Source: RGIG8700 sp964568815
GTDB taxonomy: Bacteria > Bacillota > Clostridia > RGIG6154
Direction: 5' to 3'
Assembly (NCBI GenBank): GCA_964568815.1
Contig: CAZMRY010000011.1
Location: forward strand, 1 to 26,706
DNA length: 26,706 bases
Shown piece after piece: positions 14,941 through 22,534 of this stretch; the first letter of the stretch is position 1; every line of letters starts with the position of its first letter. The notes below the pieces were generated by a model. It did no database searches. It was given only the letters and a program-made list of their open reading frames with translations, and was not told the DNA's origin. The position numbers and the translations under genes are program-made.

Positions 14941-15921
14941 ATGAAAATATCAGTTTTAGGATCAGGCGGTTGGGGAACAGCTCTTGCAATGGTTCTTGAT
15001 AATAACGGACATAATGTATACTTATGGTCATTTTTTGATGAAGAAATAAAAAATTTAAGCGAAACAAGAGAAAATAAACTTCTTAAAGGCGTAAAAATTA
15101 ATGAAAGCATCAGGCTTACATCTGATCTTGATGAGGCAGTCTGCGGTGCAGAAATGCTTGTTATAGCAGTACCGTCTCATATAGTTAAAAAGACAGCACA
15201 AAGTCTTAAAAAATATGGTGATTTGCCTTTAGTTGTTAATGTTGCGAAAGGCTTTGATGAAGAAAACGACAAAAGGCTTTCTGTAATATTAAAAGAAGAG
15301 CTTAATACAGATAAGGTAGTTATTTTATCAGGTCCTACACATGCAGAAGAGGTGTCAAGAGGAATACCTACAACCATCGTTGCGGCATGTGAAAATGAAA
15401 AATACGCAAAATGTGTTCAGAATGCTTTTATGAACGAAAATTTCCGCGTTTATACAAATACAGATGTAGCAGGAGTTGAAGTTGCAGGCGCAACAAAAAA
15501 TGTTATAGCTCTATGCGCAGGCATTAGTGATGGTTGCGGATTTGGTGACAATACAAAAGCTGCTCTTATGACAAGAGGCATGAAGGAAATCGTCAGACTT
15601 GGTACAGCCATGGGCGGAAAAAGTGAAACCTTTGCAGGCCTTACAGGTATGGGAGATTTAATAGTTACCTGTACAAGTATGCACAGCCGAAACAGAAGAG
15701 CAGGAATTCTTATAGGTCAGGGCAAAACCAAAGACCAGGCAATAGAAGAAGTAGGAATGGTTGTGGAAGGGGTTAAAAGCTGCAAAAGCGTATACAAGCT
15801 TGCAAAAGAACATAAAATCGAAATGCCTATTGTTGAAGCAGCATATAATGTACTTTATAACAATATATCTGCAATTGATGCGGTCAAGACACTTATGACA
15901 AGAGAGAAAAAAGAGGAATAA
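14941..15921 (+). CDS. gpsA: Glycerol-3-phosphate dehydrogenase [NAD(P)+]
   Basis: The enzyme reduces dihydroxyacetone phosphate to sn-glycerol 3-phosphate for phospholipid synthesis. The 326-aa product begins with the nucleotide-binding loop VLGSGGWGTALA, followed by VIAVPSH, NVAKGFDEE, LSGPTHAEEV, and the catalytic region GATKNVIALCAGISDG with GDNTKAALMTRG. The C-terminal helices contain FAGLTGMGDLIVTC. The stop of plsY (14938-14940) touches the ATG, and AAGGAG lies within the plsY end. The pair plsY-gpsA makes consecutive steps and is typical of Firmicutes operons. No terminator separates it from the guaB promoter. Confidence 0.97.
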   Translation: MKISVLGSGGWGTALAMVLDNNGHNVYLWSFFDEEIKNLSETRENKLLKGVKINESIRLTSDLDEAVCGAEMLVIAVPSHIVKKTAQSLKKYGDLPLVVNVAKGFDEENDKRLSVILKEELNTDKVVILSGPTHAEEVSRGIPTTIVAACENEKYAKCVQNAFMNENFRVYTNTDVAGVEVAGATKNVIALCAGISDGCGFGDNTKAALMTRGMKEIVRLGTAMGGKSETFAGLTGMGDLIVTCTSMHSRNRRAGILIGQGKTKDQAIEEVGMVVEGVKSCKSVYKLAKEHKIEMPIVEAAYNVLYNNISAIDAVKTLMTREKKEE

Positions 15922-15925
15922 AGCC

Positions 15926-15954
15926 TTGACTTAACAGTGAAAAAGTAGTATAAT
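15926..15954 (+). promoter_or_regulatory. Sigma-A promoter of guaB
   Basis: TTGACT (15926-15931), 17 bp, TATAAT (15949-15954). The leader to ATG 15993 is only ~30 nt, too short for a purine riboswitch. Confidence 0.88.
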
Positions 15955-15992
15955 TAATAAAATATTTAGAAATTTACTTCAGGAGGTCGAAT

Positions 15993-17447
15993 ATGGGAAA
16001 GTTTGATAAAGAGGGCATAACTTTTGACGATGTGCTATTGATACCGCAGAAATCAGAGGTTTTACCTCATCAAGTTGACTTAGGCACAAATTTAACAAAG
16101 AAAATCAGATTGAATGTTCCGCTCATGACAGCAGCTATGGATACTGTTACTGAAGCACCAATGGCTATTGCAATCGCAAGAGAAGGCGGTGTTGGTATCA
16201 TCCATAAAAATATGTCAATCGAGGAACAGGCAGTAGAGGTAGACAAGGTAAAAAGAAGTGAAAACGGTGTTATTGCAAATCCTTTCTTCCTTTCACCTGA
16301 CAACACACTCGAAGAAGCAGATGCTTTAATGGGTAAATACAAAATATCAGGCGTTCCTATTACAGAAGACGGAAAACTTGTTGGTATTATAACAAACAGA
16401 GACTTAAGATTTGAAGTTGATTTTCAGAAGAAAATCAAAGAATCAATGACAAGTGAAGGCCTTGTAACTGCTCCTGTTGGAACAGATTTAGCGGCTGCTC
16501 AGGAAATCTTAAGAAAATATAAGGTTGAAAAGCTTCCGCTTGTTGATGATGATATGAGACTTAAAGGCCTTATTACAATAAAAGATATTGAAAAAGCTGT
16601 AAGATATCCAAATTCTTGCAGAGATTCAAGAGGCAGACTTATTGCAGGTGCAGGTGTTGGTATAACAGCTAATATGATGGACAGAATTCAGGCACTTGTT
16701 GATGCAAATGTTGATGTTATCGTTATGGACTCAGCTCACGGTCACTCAATGAACATTATAAATGCAGTTGCCAAGGTTAAGGAAAAATATCCTGATCTTC
16801 AGGTAATTGCAGGTAATATTGCAACAGGCGAAGCTGCTGAAGATTTAATTAAAGCAGGTGCAGACTGTGTTAAGGTTGGTATCGGACCTGGTTCTATCTG
16901 TACAACCCGTGTTGTTGCAGGTATCGGTGTACCACAGATTACAGCAATTAACGATGTTTATGAAGTAACAAAGAAATATGGTATACCTGTTATCGCAGAC
17001 GGCGGTGTTAAATATTCAGGTGACCTTGTAAAAGCTATTGCAGCAGGTGCAGATGCTATTATGATGGGTAGCCTCTTTGCAGGCTGTGAAGAAAGCCCGG
17101 GAGAAATGGAAATCTATCAGGGAAGACAGTTCAAGGTATACAGAGGTATGGGCTCAATCGCTGCTATGAACAATGGTAGTAAGGACAGATACTTCCAGCA
17201 GGATAGCAAAAAGCTTGTTCCTGAGGGTGTTGAGGGTCGTGTTCCATATAAAGGATCACTTTCTGATACAGTATATCAGCTTCTCGGTGGTCTCAGATCA
17301 GGTATGGGATACTGCGGTACACCTACTATTGCTGACCTTAAGGAAAACGGTAAATTTATTAAGATTTCAGGTGCAAGCTTAAAAGAAAGCCATCCACATG
17401 ATATTTCAATTACAAAAGAAGCACCTAACTACTCAGTTACCCAATGA
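15993..17447 (+). CDS. guaB: Inosine-5'-monophosphate dehydrogenase
   Basis: The enzyme oxidises IMP to XMP with NAD+, the committed step to GMP. The 484-aa product has a TIM-barrel catalytic domain with an inserted CBS pair (~95-205; e.g. YKISGVPITEDGKLVGIITN). Catalytic Cys303 lies in GIGPGSICTTR. Other motifs are FDDVLLIPQKS, PLMTAAMDTVTE, MDSAHGHS, GDLVKAIAAGADAIMMGSLFAG and YRGMGSIAAM. Length and order are typical for the bacterial enzyme. AGGAGG at 15981-15986 precedes ATG 15993. A hairpin follows, then an AraC-type gene with no clear promoter of its own. Confidence 0.98.
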   Translation: MGKFDKEGITFDDVLLIPQKSEVLPHQVDLGTNLTKKIRLNVPLMTAAMDTVTEAPMAIAIAREGGVGIIHKNMSIEEQAVEVDKVKRSENGVIANPFFLSPDNTLEEADALMGKYKISGVPITEDGKLVGIITNRDLRFEVDFQKKIKESMTSEGLVTAPVGTDLAAAQEILRKYKVEKLPLVDDDMRLKGLITIKDIEKAVRYPNSCRDSRGRLIAGAGVGITANMMDRIQALVDANVDVIVMDSAHGHSMNIINAVAKVKEKYPDLQVIAGNIATGEAAEDLIKAGADCVKVGIGPGSICTTRVVAGIGVPQITAINDVYEVTKKYGIPVIADGGVKYSGDLVKAIAAGADAIMMGSLFAGCEESPGEMEIYQGRQFKVYRGMGSIAAMNNGSKDRYFQQDSKKLVPEGVEGRVPYKGSLSDTVYQLLGGLRSGMGYCGTPTIADLKENGKFIKISGASLKESHPHDISITKEAPNYSVTQ

Positions 17448-17454
17448 TAAACCA

Positions 17455-17485
17455 AAAATCCCTTATTGCAAAATAAGGGATTTTG
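17455..17485 (+). terminator. Hairpin after guaB, short T tract
   Basis: A perfect 13-bp stem pairs 17455-17467 with 17472-17484 around GCAA. Only TTTT (inside the stem end) and GTT follow, and the SD of the next gene begins at 17488, so termination may be incomplete. Confidence 0.75.
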
Positions 17486-17498
17486 TTAGGAGTAATTT

Positions 17499-18719
17499 AT
17501 GTATAGCATAGTTGTAATCGCAACGGCAAAGCATATTATAAATGACTTTAACTCTCTTAAAATAAGCGAAAACAGCGGTTTCTTTATAAGAGATGTTGTC
17601 AGAACCTCTCGGGAAGCACTTGAGCTTAACCCTGATGTTATAATATGCCCCGTAAAAAGCGAAACCGTAGACGGTGCAGGTCTTACGGAAAATGTAAAAT
17701 TGAATATGAATACAAGAGTTGTTCTTTACGGAAGAAAAACCTATGAGTCTGTCAAGCTTGCGTTTGATTGCGGAGCGGATGGTTATCTGGCTCTCCCTGC
17801 TGAAAAAAATGAACTTGAACTTTTGCTTGAAAGATTAAAAAAGCAAATGGATAAAAATAAGGAAAATCTTACAAAGAATGTATATCTTGATACAAGCGAA
17901 AAAAGAAACGAGTATTTTACAGAAATATTAAGTGACAGTGTTTATGAAAGTGAGGCATACGAAAAATACTTTGAGCTTGGTATTGATATACCTTATGAAA
18001 GACTTTCGGTAAGCTTTATAAAAATCTATATAAAAGACCTTGACAGATATATTGATAATTACTGGAAATATGGTAAGGATTCGCTTTTTACTGCAGTTAA
18101 TAACTTTATAGAAAAGTCAAACAGCAAAATTTATTCTGTTATACTTAACTACGGTGAAGAAGAACTTGATGCTGTCATGCTTACAGAAAACAACAGTGTA
18201 AATAAATATCAGCTTGAAAACATAAGAAAATCACTCAACGAGATAATGAAGCTTGATATTTCGTACGAGTTTATAGCACAGTATTCAAGCATTGAAATGT
18301 TTGTAAAAGAGGAAAACAAAAAAGAAATCTATGATGCCTTTGGTATCAGGGATGAAGTTCTTACTGAAATATCTGCCGCCGAAGAAAATGAAAAAACCAT
18401 AAACAAAGCAAAAGAATATATAAACAAAAAATATATGGATGAAATCGGTCTTAATGATGTTGCGGAAAAAGTAGGACTCAGTGCCGCATATTTCAGCAGA
18501 CTGTTCAAGCAGGAAACAGGAGAGAATTTTATAGATTATCTTATAAAGATAAGAATGGAAAAGGCTAAAAAGCTTTTTGAAGAAACTTCCGCACAGACAA
18601 AAGAAATAGGCGAGAAGGTCGGATATAAAAAAGGTAAATATTTTGGAAAAATCTTTAAAAACTATACAGGCTATACACCAACAGAATACAGAGCAAAAAT
18701 ACACAGAAAAAGTAGTTGA
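17499..18719 (+). CDS. AraC-family transcriptional regulator with degenerate receiver domain
   Basis: The 406-aa protein ends with a complete AraC-type DNA-binding domain (~305-403): first HTH around LNDVAEKVGLSAAYFSRLFK, second around KEIGEKVGYKKGKYFGKIFK, then YTGYTPTEYRA. The N-terminal ~110 residues have the outline of a YesN-type response-regulator receiver, including GADGYLALP, but the key residues are missing. Where the phosphorylated Asp would follow NPDVII there is Pro51, the conserved Lys is Leu99, and the N-terminal acidic pair is absent. It is therefore probably not controlled by phosphorylation. The middle is an unrecognised domain. AGGAG at 17488 precedes ATG 17499. No histidine kinase lies nearby. 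Its target is unknown; the convergent oligopeptide-binding protein is one candidate. Confidence 0.85.
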   Translation: MYSIVVIATAKHIINDFNSLKISENSGFFIRDVVRTSREALELNPDVIICPVKSETVDGAGLTENVKLNMNTRVVLYGRKTYESVKLAFDCGADGYLALPAEKNELELLLERLKKQMDKNKENLTKNVYLDTSEKRNEYFTEILSDSVYESEAYEKYFELGIDIPYERLSVSFIKIYIKDLDRYIDNYWKYGKDSLFTAVNNFIEKSNSKIYSVILNYGEEELDAVMLTENNSVNKYQLENIRKSLNEIMKLDISYEFIAQYSSIEMFVKEENKKEIYDAFGIRDEVLTEISAAEENEKTINKAKEYINKKYMDEIGLNDVAEKVGLSAAYFSRLFKQETGENFIDYLIKIRMEKAKKLFEETSAQTKEIGEKVGYKKGKYFGKIFKNYTGYTPTEYRAKIHRKSS

Positions 18720-18743
18720 AGCATAACTTCAACTACTTTTTCT
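18705..18743. terminator. Bidirectional terminator shared by the AraC regulator and the convergent lipoprotein gene
   Basis: A perfect 17-bp inverted repeat pairs 18705-18721 with 18727-18743 (loop CATAA). A and T runs at its ends give a T tract in both directions. The left arm encodes the last residues of the regulator, and the right arm encodes the last lysines of the lipoprotein. Confidence 0.9.
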
Positions 18744-20193
18744 TCCATTCATTGATTTCTTCAAATATATCGCATGGAACTACATTGTCGCTTGCTGTAT
18801 ATTTGTCAGACACAAGAAGCATATTTGTTTTATAGTACAGGCTTATAAGTGGCAATGTGTTAAGATAAGTGGTATTAAGTTCCTTTGCTGCATTTTTTTT
18901 GCTTGTTTCATCTGTATTTGCGTTAAATGCAAACAGTGCGTTATTAACTGCTCCGCTTGTAAATTTGAACATATTTCCTTCTGTTAAGAGAAAACTTATA
19001 TCACCATTTGATGGCATTGTAATTTCACCTATAAAAGCATCAAAATCGCCTGAATTGATTTTTGATAAATATGATGCCTTGTCAAGCAGTATGACACTTA
19101 CATTCATACCATGTTCCTTTAATGTGTTTGCAATATATTCTGCAGTATTCTTTACAGAAAGATTATCCTGATTTGCGACTATATTGAAAGTGATATCTGA
19201 AAATTCTAATTCAGACAAAGTAAGATATTCAAGTGCTTTTTCAGAATTATATTCATAATCGTAATCGTGAGAATATATACTGCCGGCCTTGAACGGTGTA
19301 GGAGTTTTGATTGCGTGACCTACGATTATGGATTCACAAAGCTTATCTTTGTTAATTAAAGATGCAATTGCTTTTTTTACATTAATATCTGCAAAAAGTT
19401 CATTTTCGCAGTTAAAACCCAGGAATGTAAAATCATCAGAAACATATTTATAGTTTACTATGTCGGTCTTGGAAGAAAACTTTGCAAGATTGTTTATGTC
19501 GGTGTTTATAAGGTCTATCTCATTATTGGAAAAAGCATCTTCGCAAACATCTTTGTCAGGAAAAATCTTAACTGTAACATCTTTTAAATTTGCAATTGTT
19601 GGAGATGATGCATTGGCAGTAAGAAAAACAGCCTCGTCAGTAATTCTTTTTACCTTGAAAGGTCCACTTCCTATGTTTGATTTTTCATCTTTAACAACTG
19701 GAAAGTTTAAGAGTGTTACAATGTTTGTATTAGGATATGAAAGCTTAACTGAAAATTCTTTGTCTGATATTTTTTTATATGAAGAAATATAGTCAAATAT
19801 CTGATAGAAACAGCTTTCAGGATTGTTTTTGATTAAATTAAGCGATGTTATAACATTGTCTGAAGTAACAGAACTTCCGTCAGAAAATTTGTGGTTCCCA
19901 AGCCTGAAAGTGAAGGAAAGTCCGTCATCACTTCTTGTGAAAGATTCAAGAAGTACATTTTCTGTTGTAAGGTCAGCGTTTATCTTAACCAATGGTGAAT
20001 ATATAACTGAATATGCCATTGTATTAGTATGGTGCTTTGTAAGAAGGGGGTTAATTGTTGTGTCTGTGTAAGCATATATTGAAATCTCACCCTCAAATAC
20101 AGGACCTGTATCAACATCGGAATTGTCTTTACAACTGCAGATAGCTACAGAAATGCAAAGAATAAGAAAAAGTACAAGTACTCTTTTAGTCAT
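18733..20193 (-). CDS. Extracellular solute-binding lipoprotein, oligopeptide/dipeptide type (SBP family 5)
   Basis: The 486-aa product starts with a lipoprotein signal (MTKRVLVLFLILCISVAICSC; likely lipidated Cys21), so it is anchored outside the membrane. The mature part fits solute-binding family 5 of peptide/nickel ABC importers: TTINPLLTKHHT, YSPLVKINADLT, FTFRLGNHKFSDGSSVTSDN (the 'F.DG.PVTA.D' block), then SFYQIF-like and VSVILLDKASYLSKI. No permease or ATPase gene lies in the window, so it is an orphan as seen here, and its ligand is unknown. Its ATG at 20193 overlaps the ymdB stop by 8 bp, with AAAGGGTGG upstream inside ymdB, suggesting translational coupling. Confidence 0.88.
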   Translation of the reverse strand: MTKRVLVLFLILCISVAICSCKDNSDVDTGPVFEGEISIYAYTDTTINPLLTKHHTNTMAYSVIYSPLVKINADLTTENVLLESFTRSDDGLSFTFRLGNHKFSDGSSVTSDNVITSLNLIKNNPESCFYQIFDYISSYKKISDKEFSVKLSYPNTNIVTLLNFPVVKDEKSNIGSGPFKVKRITDEAVFLTANASSPTIANLKDVTVKIFPDKDVCEDAFSNNEIDLINTDINNLAKFSSKTDIVNYKYVSDDFTFLGFNCENELFADINVKKAIASLINKDKLCESIIVGHAIKTPTPFKAGSIYSHDYDYEYNSEKALEYLTLSELEFSDITFNIVANQDNLSVKNTAEYIANTLKEHGMNVSVILLDKASYLSKINSGDFDAFIGEITMPSNGDISFLLTEGNMFKFTSGAVNNALFAFNANTDETSKKNAAKELNTTYLNTLPLISLYYKTNMLLVSDKYTASDNVVPCDIFEEINEWKKK

Positions 20194-20959
20194 AAAGAAC
20201 CACCCTTTCTATTGAGGTTGCAAGACCTGTTTTTTCGTCTGCATCTATTAAAACACCGTTAAACTGAACTTTACCATCGCCAAGCTCAAATTTTTTGCCG
20301 GTAAAATTCACAAATCTGTCAACAATTATATCTGTTTTAACACCGAGAATAGAGTGAACAGGACCTGTCATACCTGCATCTGTAATAAAGGCTGTGCCGT
20401 TTGGCAGTATTTTTTCGTCTGCTGTCTGTATGTGGGTGTGTGTTCCCACAACTGCAGCAACCTGACCGTCAAGATAATACCCCATAGCACCCTTTTCGCT
20501 TGTTGCCTCTGCGTGAAAATCAACGAAAATAATATCACATTCATCTTTGATTTTATCAATAATCTTTTTGCAGGCTGTAAAAGGGGAGTCAGAGGGGTCA
20601 AGATATATTCTTCCTATTGCGTTTATAACACCCACCTTGACATTCCCGCAATCGTGTATTAAATACCCCTCTCCGGGAAGCGAACTTGGAAGATTTGCAG
20701 GACGGATAACATAAGAAAGCTCATCAAAAACCTGTGTCATGTCACGCTTGAAGGTGTGATTACCCATAGTAACAACATCTACGCCTGCCATATATAAATC
20801 ATTAAGGGTTGAAACGGTTGCACCATTACCATGAGCAGTATTTTCACCATTTGCAATGCAAAGCACAGCCTTTAAATCTCTCTTTATTCTGTTTAAATTG
20901 CGTGTAAGGTATTCTCTGCCGGGAGCACCTATAACATCGCCTATAAAAAGTATTCGCAT
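20186..20959 (-). CDS. ymdB: YmdB-family metallophosphoesterase (2',3'-cyclic nucleotide phosphodiesterase)
   Basis: The 257-aa product matches TIGR00282/YmdB, whose B. subtilis member hydrolyses 2',3'-cyclic nucleotides and affects biofilm and motility decisions. Visible blocks: RILFIGDVIGAPGR, ANGENTAHGNG, TMGNHTFKRD, VDFHAEATSEK and VVGTHTHIQTADE, covering the two-metal site. AAAGG precedes ATG 20959. It is transcribed from a promoter that interleaves with the infC promoter. In Firmicutes ymdB commonly lies next to rny; here it is followed by the lipoprotein gene, whose start overlaps its stop. Confidence 0.94.
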   Translation of the reverse strand: MRILFIGDVIGAPGREYLTRNLNRIKRDLKAVLCIANGENTAHGNGATVSTLNDLYMAGVDVVTMGNHTFKRDMTQVFDELSYVIRPANLPSSLPGEGYLIHDCGNVKVGVINAIGRIYLDPSDSPFTACKKIIDKIKDECDIIFVDFHAEATSEKGAMGYYLDGQVAAVVGTHTHIQTADEKILPNGTAFITDAGMTGPVHSILGVKTDIIVDRFVNFTGKKFELGDGKVQFNGVLIDADEKTGLATSIERVVLYD

Positions 20960-20983
20960 ATATATAACCTTTCTTTAAAACTC

Positions 20984-21012
20984 TTGACAAATATTATACT
21001 ACATTTTATAAT
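20984..21012 (+). promoter_or_regulatory. Upstream sigma-A promoter P1 of infC-rpmI-rplT
   Basis: TTGACA (20984-20989), 17 bp, TATAAT (21007-21012): a perfect consensus on the + strand, overlapping the divergent ymdB promoter. Confidence 0.8.
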
Positions 21013-21021
21013 AAATATCAA
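20993..21021 (-). promoter_or_regulatory. Sigma-A promoter of ymdB
   Basis: On the minus strand TTGATA (21016-21021), 17 bp, TATAAT (20993-20998). It is interleaved with the + strand promoter at 20984-21012. Confidence 0.82.
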
Positions 21022-21046
21022 GGTAATAAAAACTTAAAAAATATGC

Positions 21047-21075
21047 TTGACAAATCATATTTTAAGTGTTATAAT
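21047..21075 (+). promoter_or_regulatory. Downstream sigma-A promoter P2 of infC-rpmI-rplT
   Basis: TTGACA (21047-21052), 17 bp, TATAAT (21070-21075): a second perfect consensus, 63 bp after P1. Transcription would begin near 21082, at the start of the L20-type leader. Confidence 0.92.
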
Positions 21076-21081
21076 TACTAG

Positions 21082-21186
21082 GCAATAAAGCAGAAGTTAC
21101 TTCTCACCCCAGGCAAAAAGCTCAAGGGTTAATACAAAAAATGTTTTGTGTAGAGGACTGCTTTGTTGTAAGTTCTCTTTTTTTTC
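21082..21186 (+). ncRNA. Ribosomal protein L20-type leader with attenuator, upstream of infC
   Basis: The leader holds AGAAGT/ACTTCT (21092-21104), then ACCCCAGGC, a short A-rich loop, GCTCAAGGGTTAATAC, which matches my memory of the Firmicutes L20 leader (CACC.GGC ... GC.GGGUUAAUAC). It ends in an intrinsic terminator: AGAGGACT (21152-21159) pairs with AGTTCTCT (21171-21178), one G-U, 11-nt loop, then TTTTTTT. In B. subtilis L20 binds such a leader and causes premature termination of infC-rpmI-rplT. The same feedback is inferred here. Confidence 0.8.
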
Positions 21187-21209
21187 TAATTTTTTGGAGG
21201 TGTTTGGTT

Positions 21210-21728
21210 ATTAGCGGTAAACAGCAAGATACATTGTTAAATGAACAAATCAGAGAGAAAGAAGTCAGAGTTATTTCGGCTACCGGAGAACAGCTCGGAA
21301 TTATGACTTCGGCGAAAGCACTTGATCTGGCAATTCAGGAGGATCTTGACCTTGTTATGATTTCACCACAGGCAAAACCACCGGTGTGTAAAATTATGAA
21401 CTATGGTAAATATCGTTTTGAACGCGCCAAGAAAGAAAAAGAATCAAAAGGAAAGCAAACGGTTGTTAACATCAAAGAAATCCGTCTTTCACCCACAACA
21501 GACGAGCACGACCTTATGACTAAGGTTAATCAGGCTGTTAAGTTCCTTGAAAAGAAGGATAAGGTTAAAGTAACTGTAAGATTCAGAGGCAGAGAAGTTG
21601 CTTACGCAAAGGCAGGAGAATTAATGCTCGATAAGTTTGCCCAGGCAATTGCTGAACACGGTGTTGTAGACAAAAAGGCGAAGCTTGAAGGAAAGAATAT
21701 GTCTATGTTTATTTCACCTAAAAACTAA
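21210..21728 (+). CDS. infC: Translation initiation factor IF-3
   Basis: IF-3 binds the 30S subunit, checks the start codon and prevents premature joining with 50S. The 172-aa product has the usual N-domain (LLNEQIREKEVRVI, GIMTSAKALDLA, PPVCKIMNYGKYRFE), a lysine-rich linker, and the C-domain (KEIRLSPTTDEHDL, VRFRGREVAYAKAGE). I chose ATT at 21210 as start: GGAGGTG lies at 21196-21202, and the protein then reads (M)SGKQQDTLLNEQIRE. ATT is the known start of B. stearothermophilus infC, and rare starts allow IF-3 to limit its own synthesis. The in-frame ATG at 21141 lies upstream of the attenuator stem. It heads the operon with rpmI and rplT. Confidence 0.95.
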   Translation: MSGKQQDTLLNEQIREKEVRVISATGEQLGIMTSAKALDLAIQEDLDLVMISPQAKPPVCKIMNYGKYRFERAKKEKESKGKQTVVNIKEIRLSPTTDEHDLMTKVNQAVKFLEKKDKVKVTVRFRGREVAYAKAGELMLDKFAQAIAEHGVVDKKAKLEGKNMSMFISPKN

Positions 21729-21755
21729 CATAAAACTATTGGAAGGAGATTTAAA

Positions 21756-21953
21756 ATGCCAAAGTTAAAAACACACAGAGCTGCAGCTAAAAGATTCAGC
21801 TTAACAAAGAACGGTAAGGTAAAAAGAGGTAGCGCTTACAGAAGCCATATCTTAACAAAGAAAACAACAAAGAGAAAAAGAGGCCTTAGAAAGATGGCTT
21901 ATGCAGCCCCTGCAAATGCTAAGGTTATCAAGAAATTAATTCCTTACAAATAA
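21756..21953 (+). CDS. rpmI: 50S ribosomal protein L35
   Basis: The 65-aa very basic protein begins MPKLKTHRAAAKRFSLTKNG and contains SHILTKKTTKRKRGLRK, the L35 signature. It belongs to the large subunit. GGAAGGAG precedes ATG 21756, and the gene lies between infC and rplT in the usual order. Confidence 0.98.
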   Translation: MPKLKTHRAAAKRFSLTKNGKVKRGSAYRSHILTKKTTKRKRGLRKMAYAAPANAKVIKKLIPYK

Positions 21954-21983
21954 TTCAATCGGATAAACAGGAGGTAAAGAAAT

Positions 21984-22334
21984 ATGGCAAGAATTAAAGG
22001 CGCTGTTACAACAAGAAAACGTCATAAGAAAATATTAAAACTCGCAAAGGGTTACAGAGGTGCGAAAAGCAAACAGTTCAGAACAGCTAATGAAGCTGTA
22101 ATGAAATCACTTTCATACGCATACATCGGCAGAAAGCAGAAGAAGAGAGACTTCAGACAGCTTTGGATTACAAGAATTAATGCTGCTGCAAGAATGAACG
22201 ACATTTCATATTCAAAATTTATGAATGGTCTTAAAAAAGCAGGTATTACATTAAACAGAAAAGTATTAGCAGATATGGCAGTTTCTGATCCTGAAGCTTT
22301 CAAAGCTTTAGTTGAAACAGCTAAAAACGCGTAA
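21984..22334 (+). CDS. rplT: 50S ribosomal protein L20
   Basis: The 116-aa basic protein has the L20 features: MARIKGAVTTRKRHKKILKL, GYRGAKSKQFRTANEAVMKS, the YIGRKQKKRDFRQLWITRI segment and SKFMNGLKKAGITLNRKVLA. It helps early 50S assembly and in Firmicutes represses its own operon by binding the leader before infC; a fitting leader is present. An AGGAGG site precedes ATG 21984. A terminator follows. Confidence 0.98.
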   Translation: MARIKGAVTTRKRHKKILKLAKGYRGAKSKQFRTANEAVMKSLSYAYIGRKQKKRDFRQLWITRINAAARMNDISYSKFMNGLKKAGITLNRKVLADMAVSDPEAFKALVETAKNA

Positions 22335-22341
22335 ATTTAAG

Positions 22342-22376
22342 AAATAAGGCGTATCATTTTGATACGTCTTATTTTA
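22342..22376 (+). terminator. Terminator after rplT
   Basis: A 15-bp stem pairs 22342-22356 with 22360-22374 (one G-U, loop TTT), with A/T ends giving a T tract. Confidence 0.9.
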
Positions 22377-22425
22377 ATGCTGAAAAGCATAAAATGAATA
22401 TGTTACCTTAAGTTTTGTGAAAATA

Positions 22426-22454
22426 TTGAAAAACTATACAATATATGATATAAT
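22426..22454 (+). promoter_or_regulatory. Sigma-A promoter of tgt
   Basis: TTGAAA (22426-22431), 17 bp, TATAAT (22449-22454). The leader to ATG 22535 is ~75 nt; no PreQ1-type riboswitch could be identified in it. Confidence 0.85.
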
Positions 22455-22534
22455 TTTACGTAAGTTTAATTTTTAAAACAAAAATGATTTCTGTAATAGT
22501 CTAAATAATTTCAGCAAAACAAGAGAGGTATAAA

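Noticed and set aside
15955..15992. Purine riboswitch before guaB
   Set aside because: The leader after the promoter is only about 30 nt.
21141..21209. ATG 21141 as start of infC
   Set aside because: It lies in the attenuator region and adds 23 hydrophobic residues not seen in IF-3.
22455..22534. PreQ1 riboswitch before tgt
   Set aside because: No hairpin with the expected A-rich tail and no SD sequestration could be seen.
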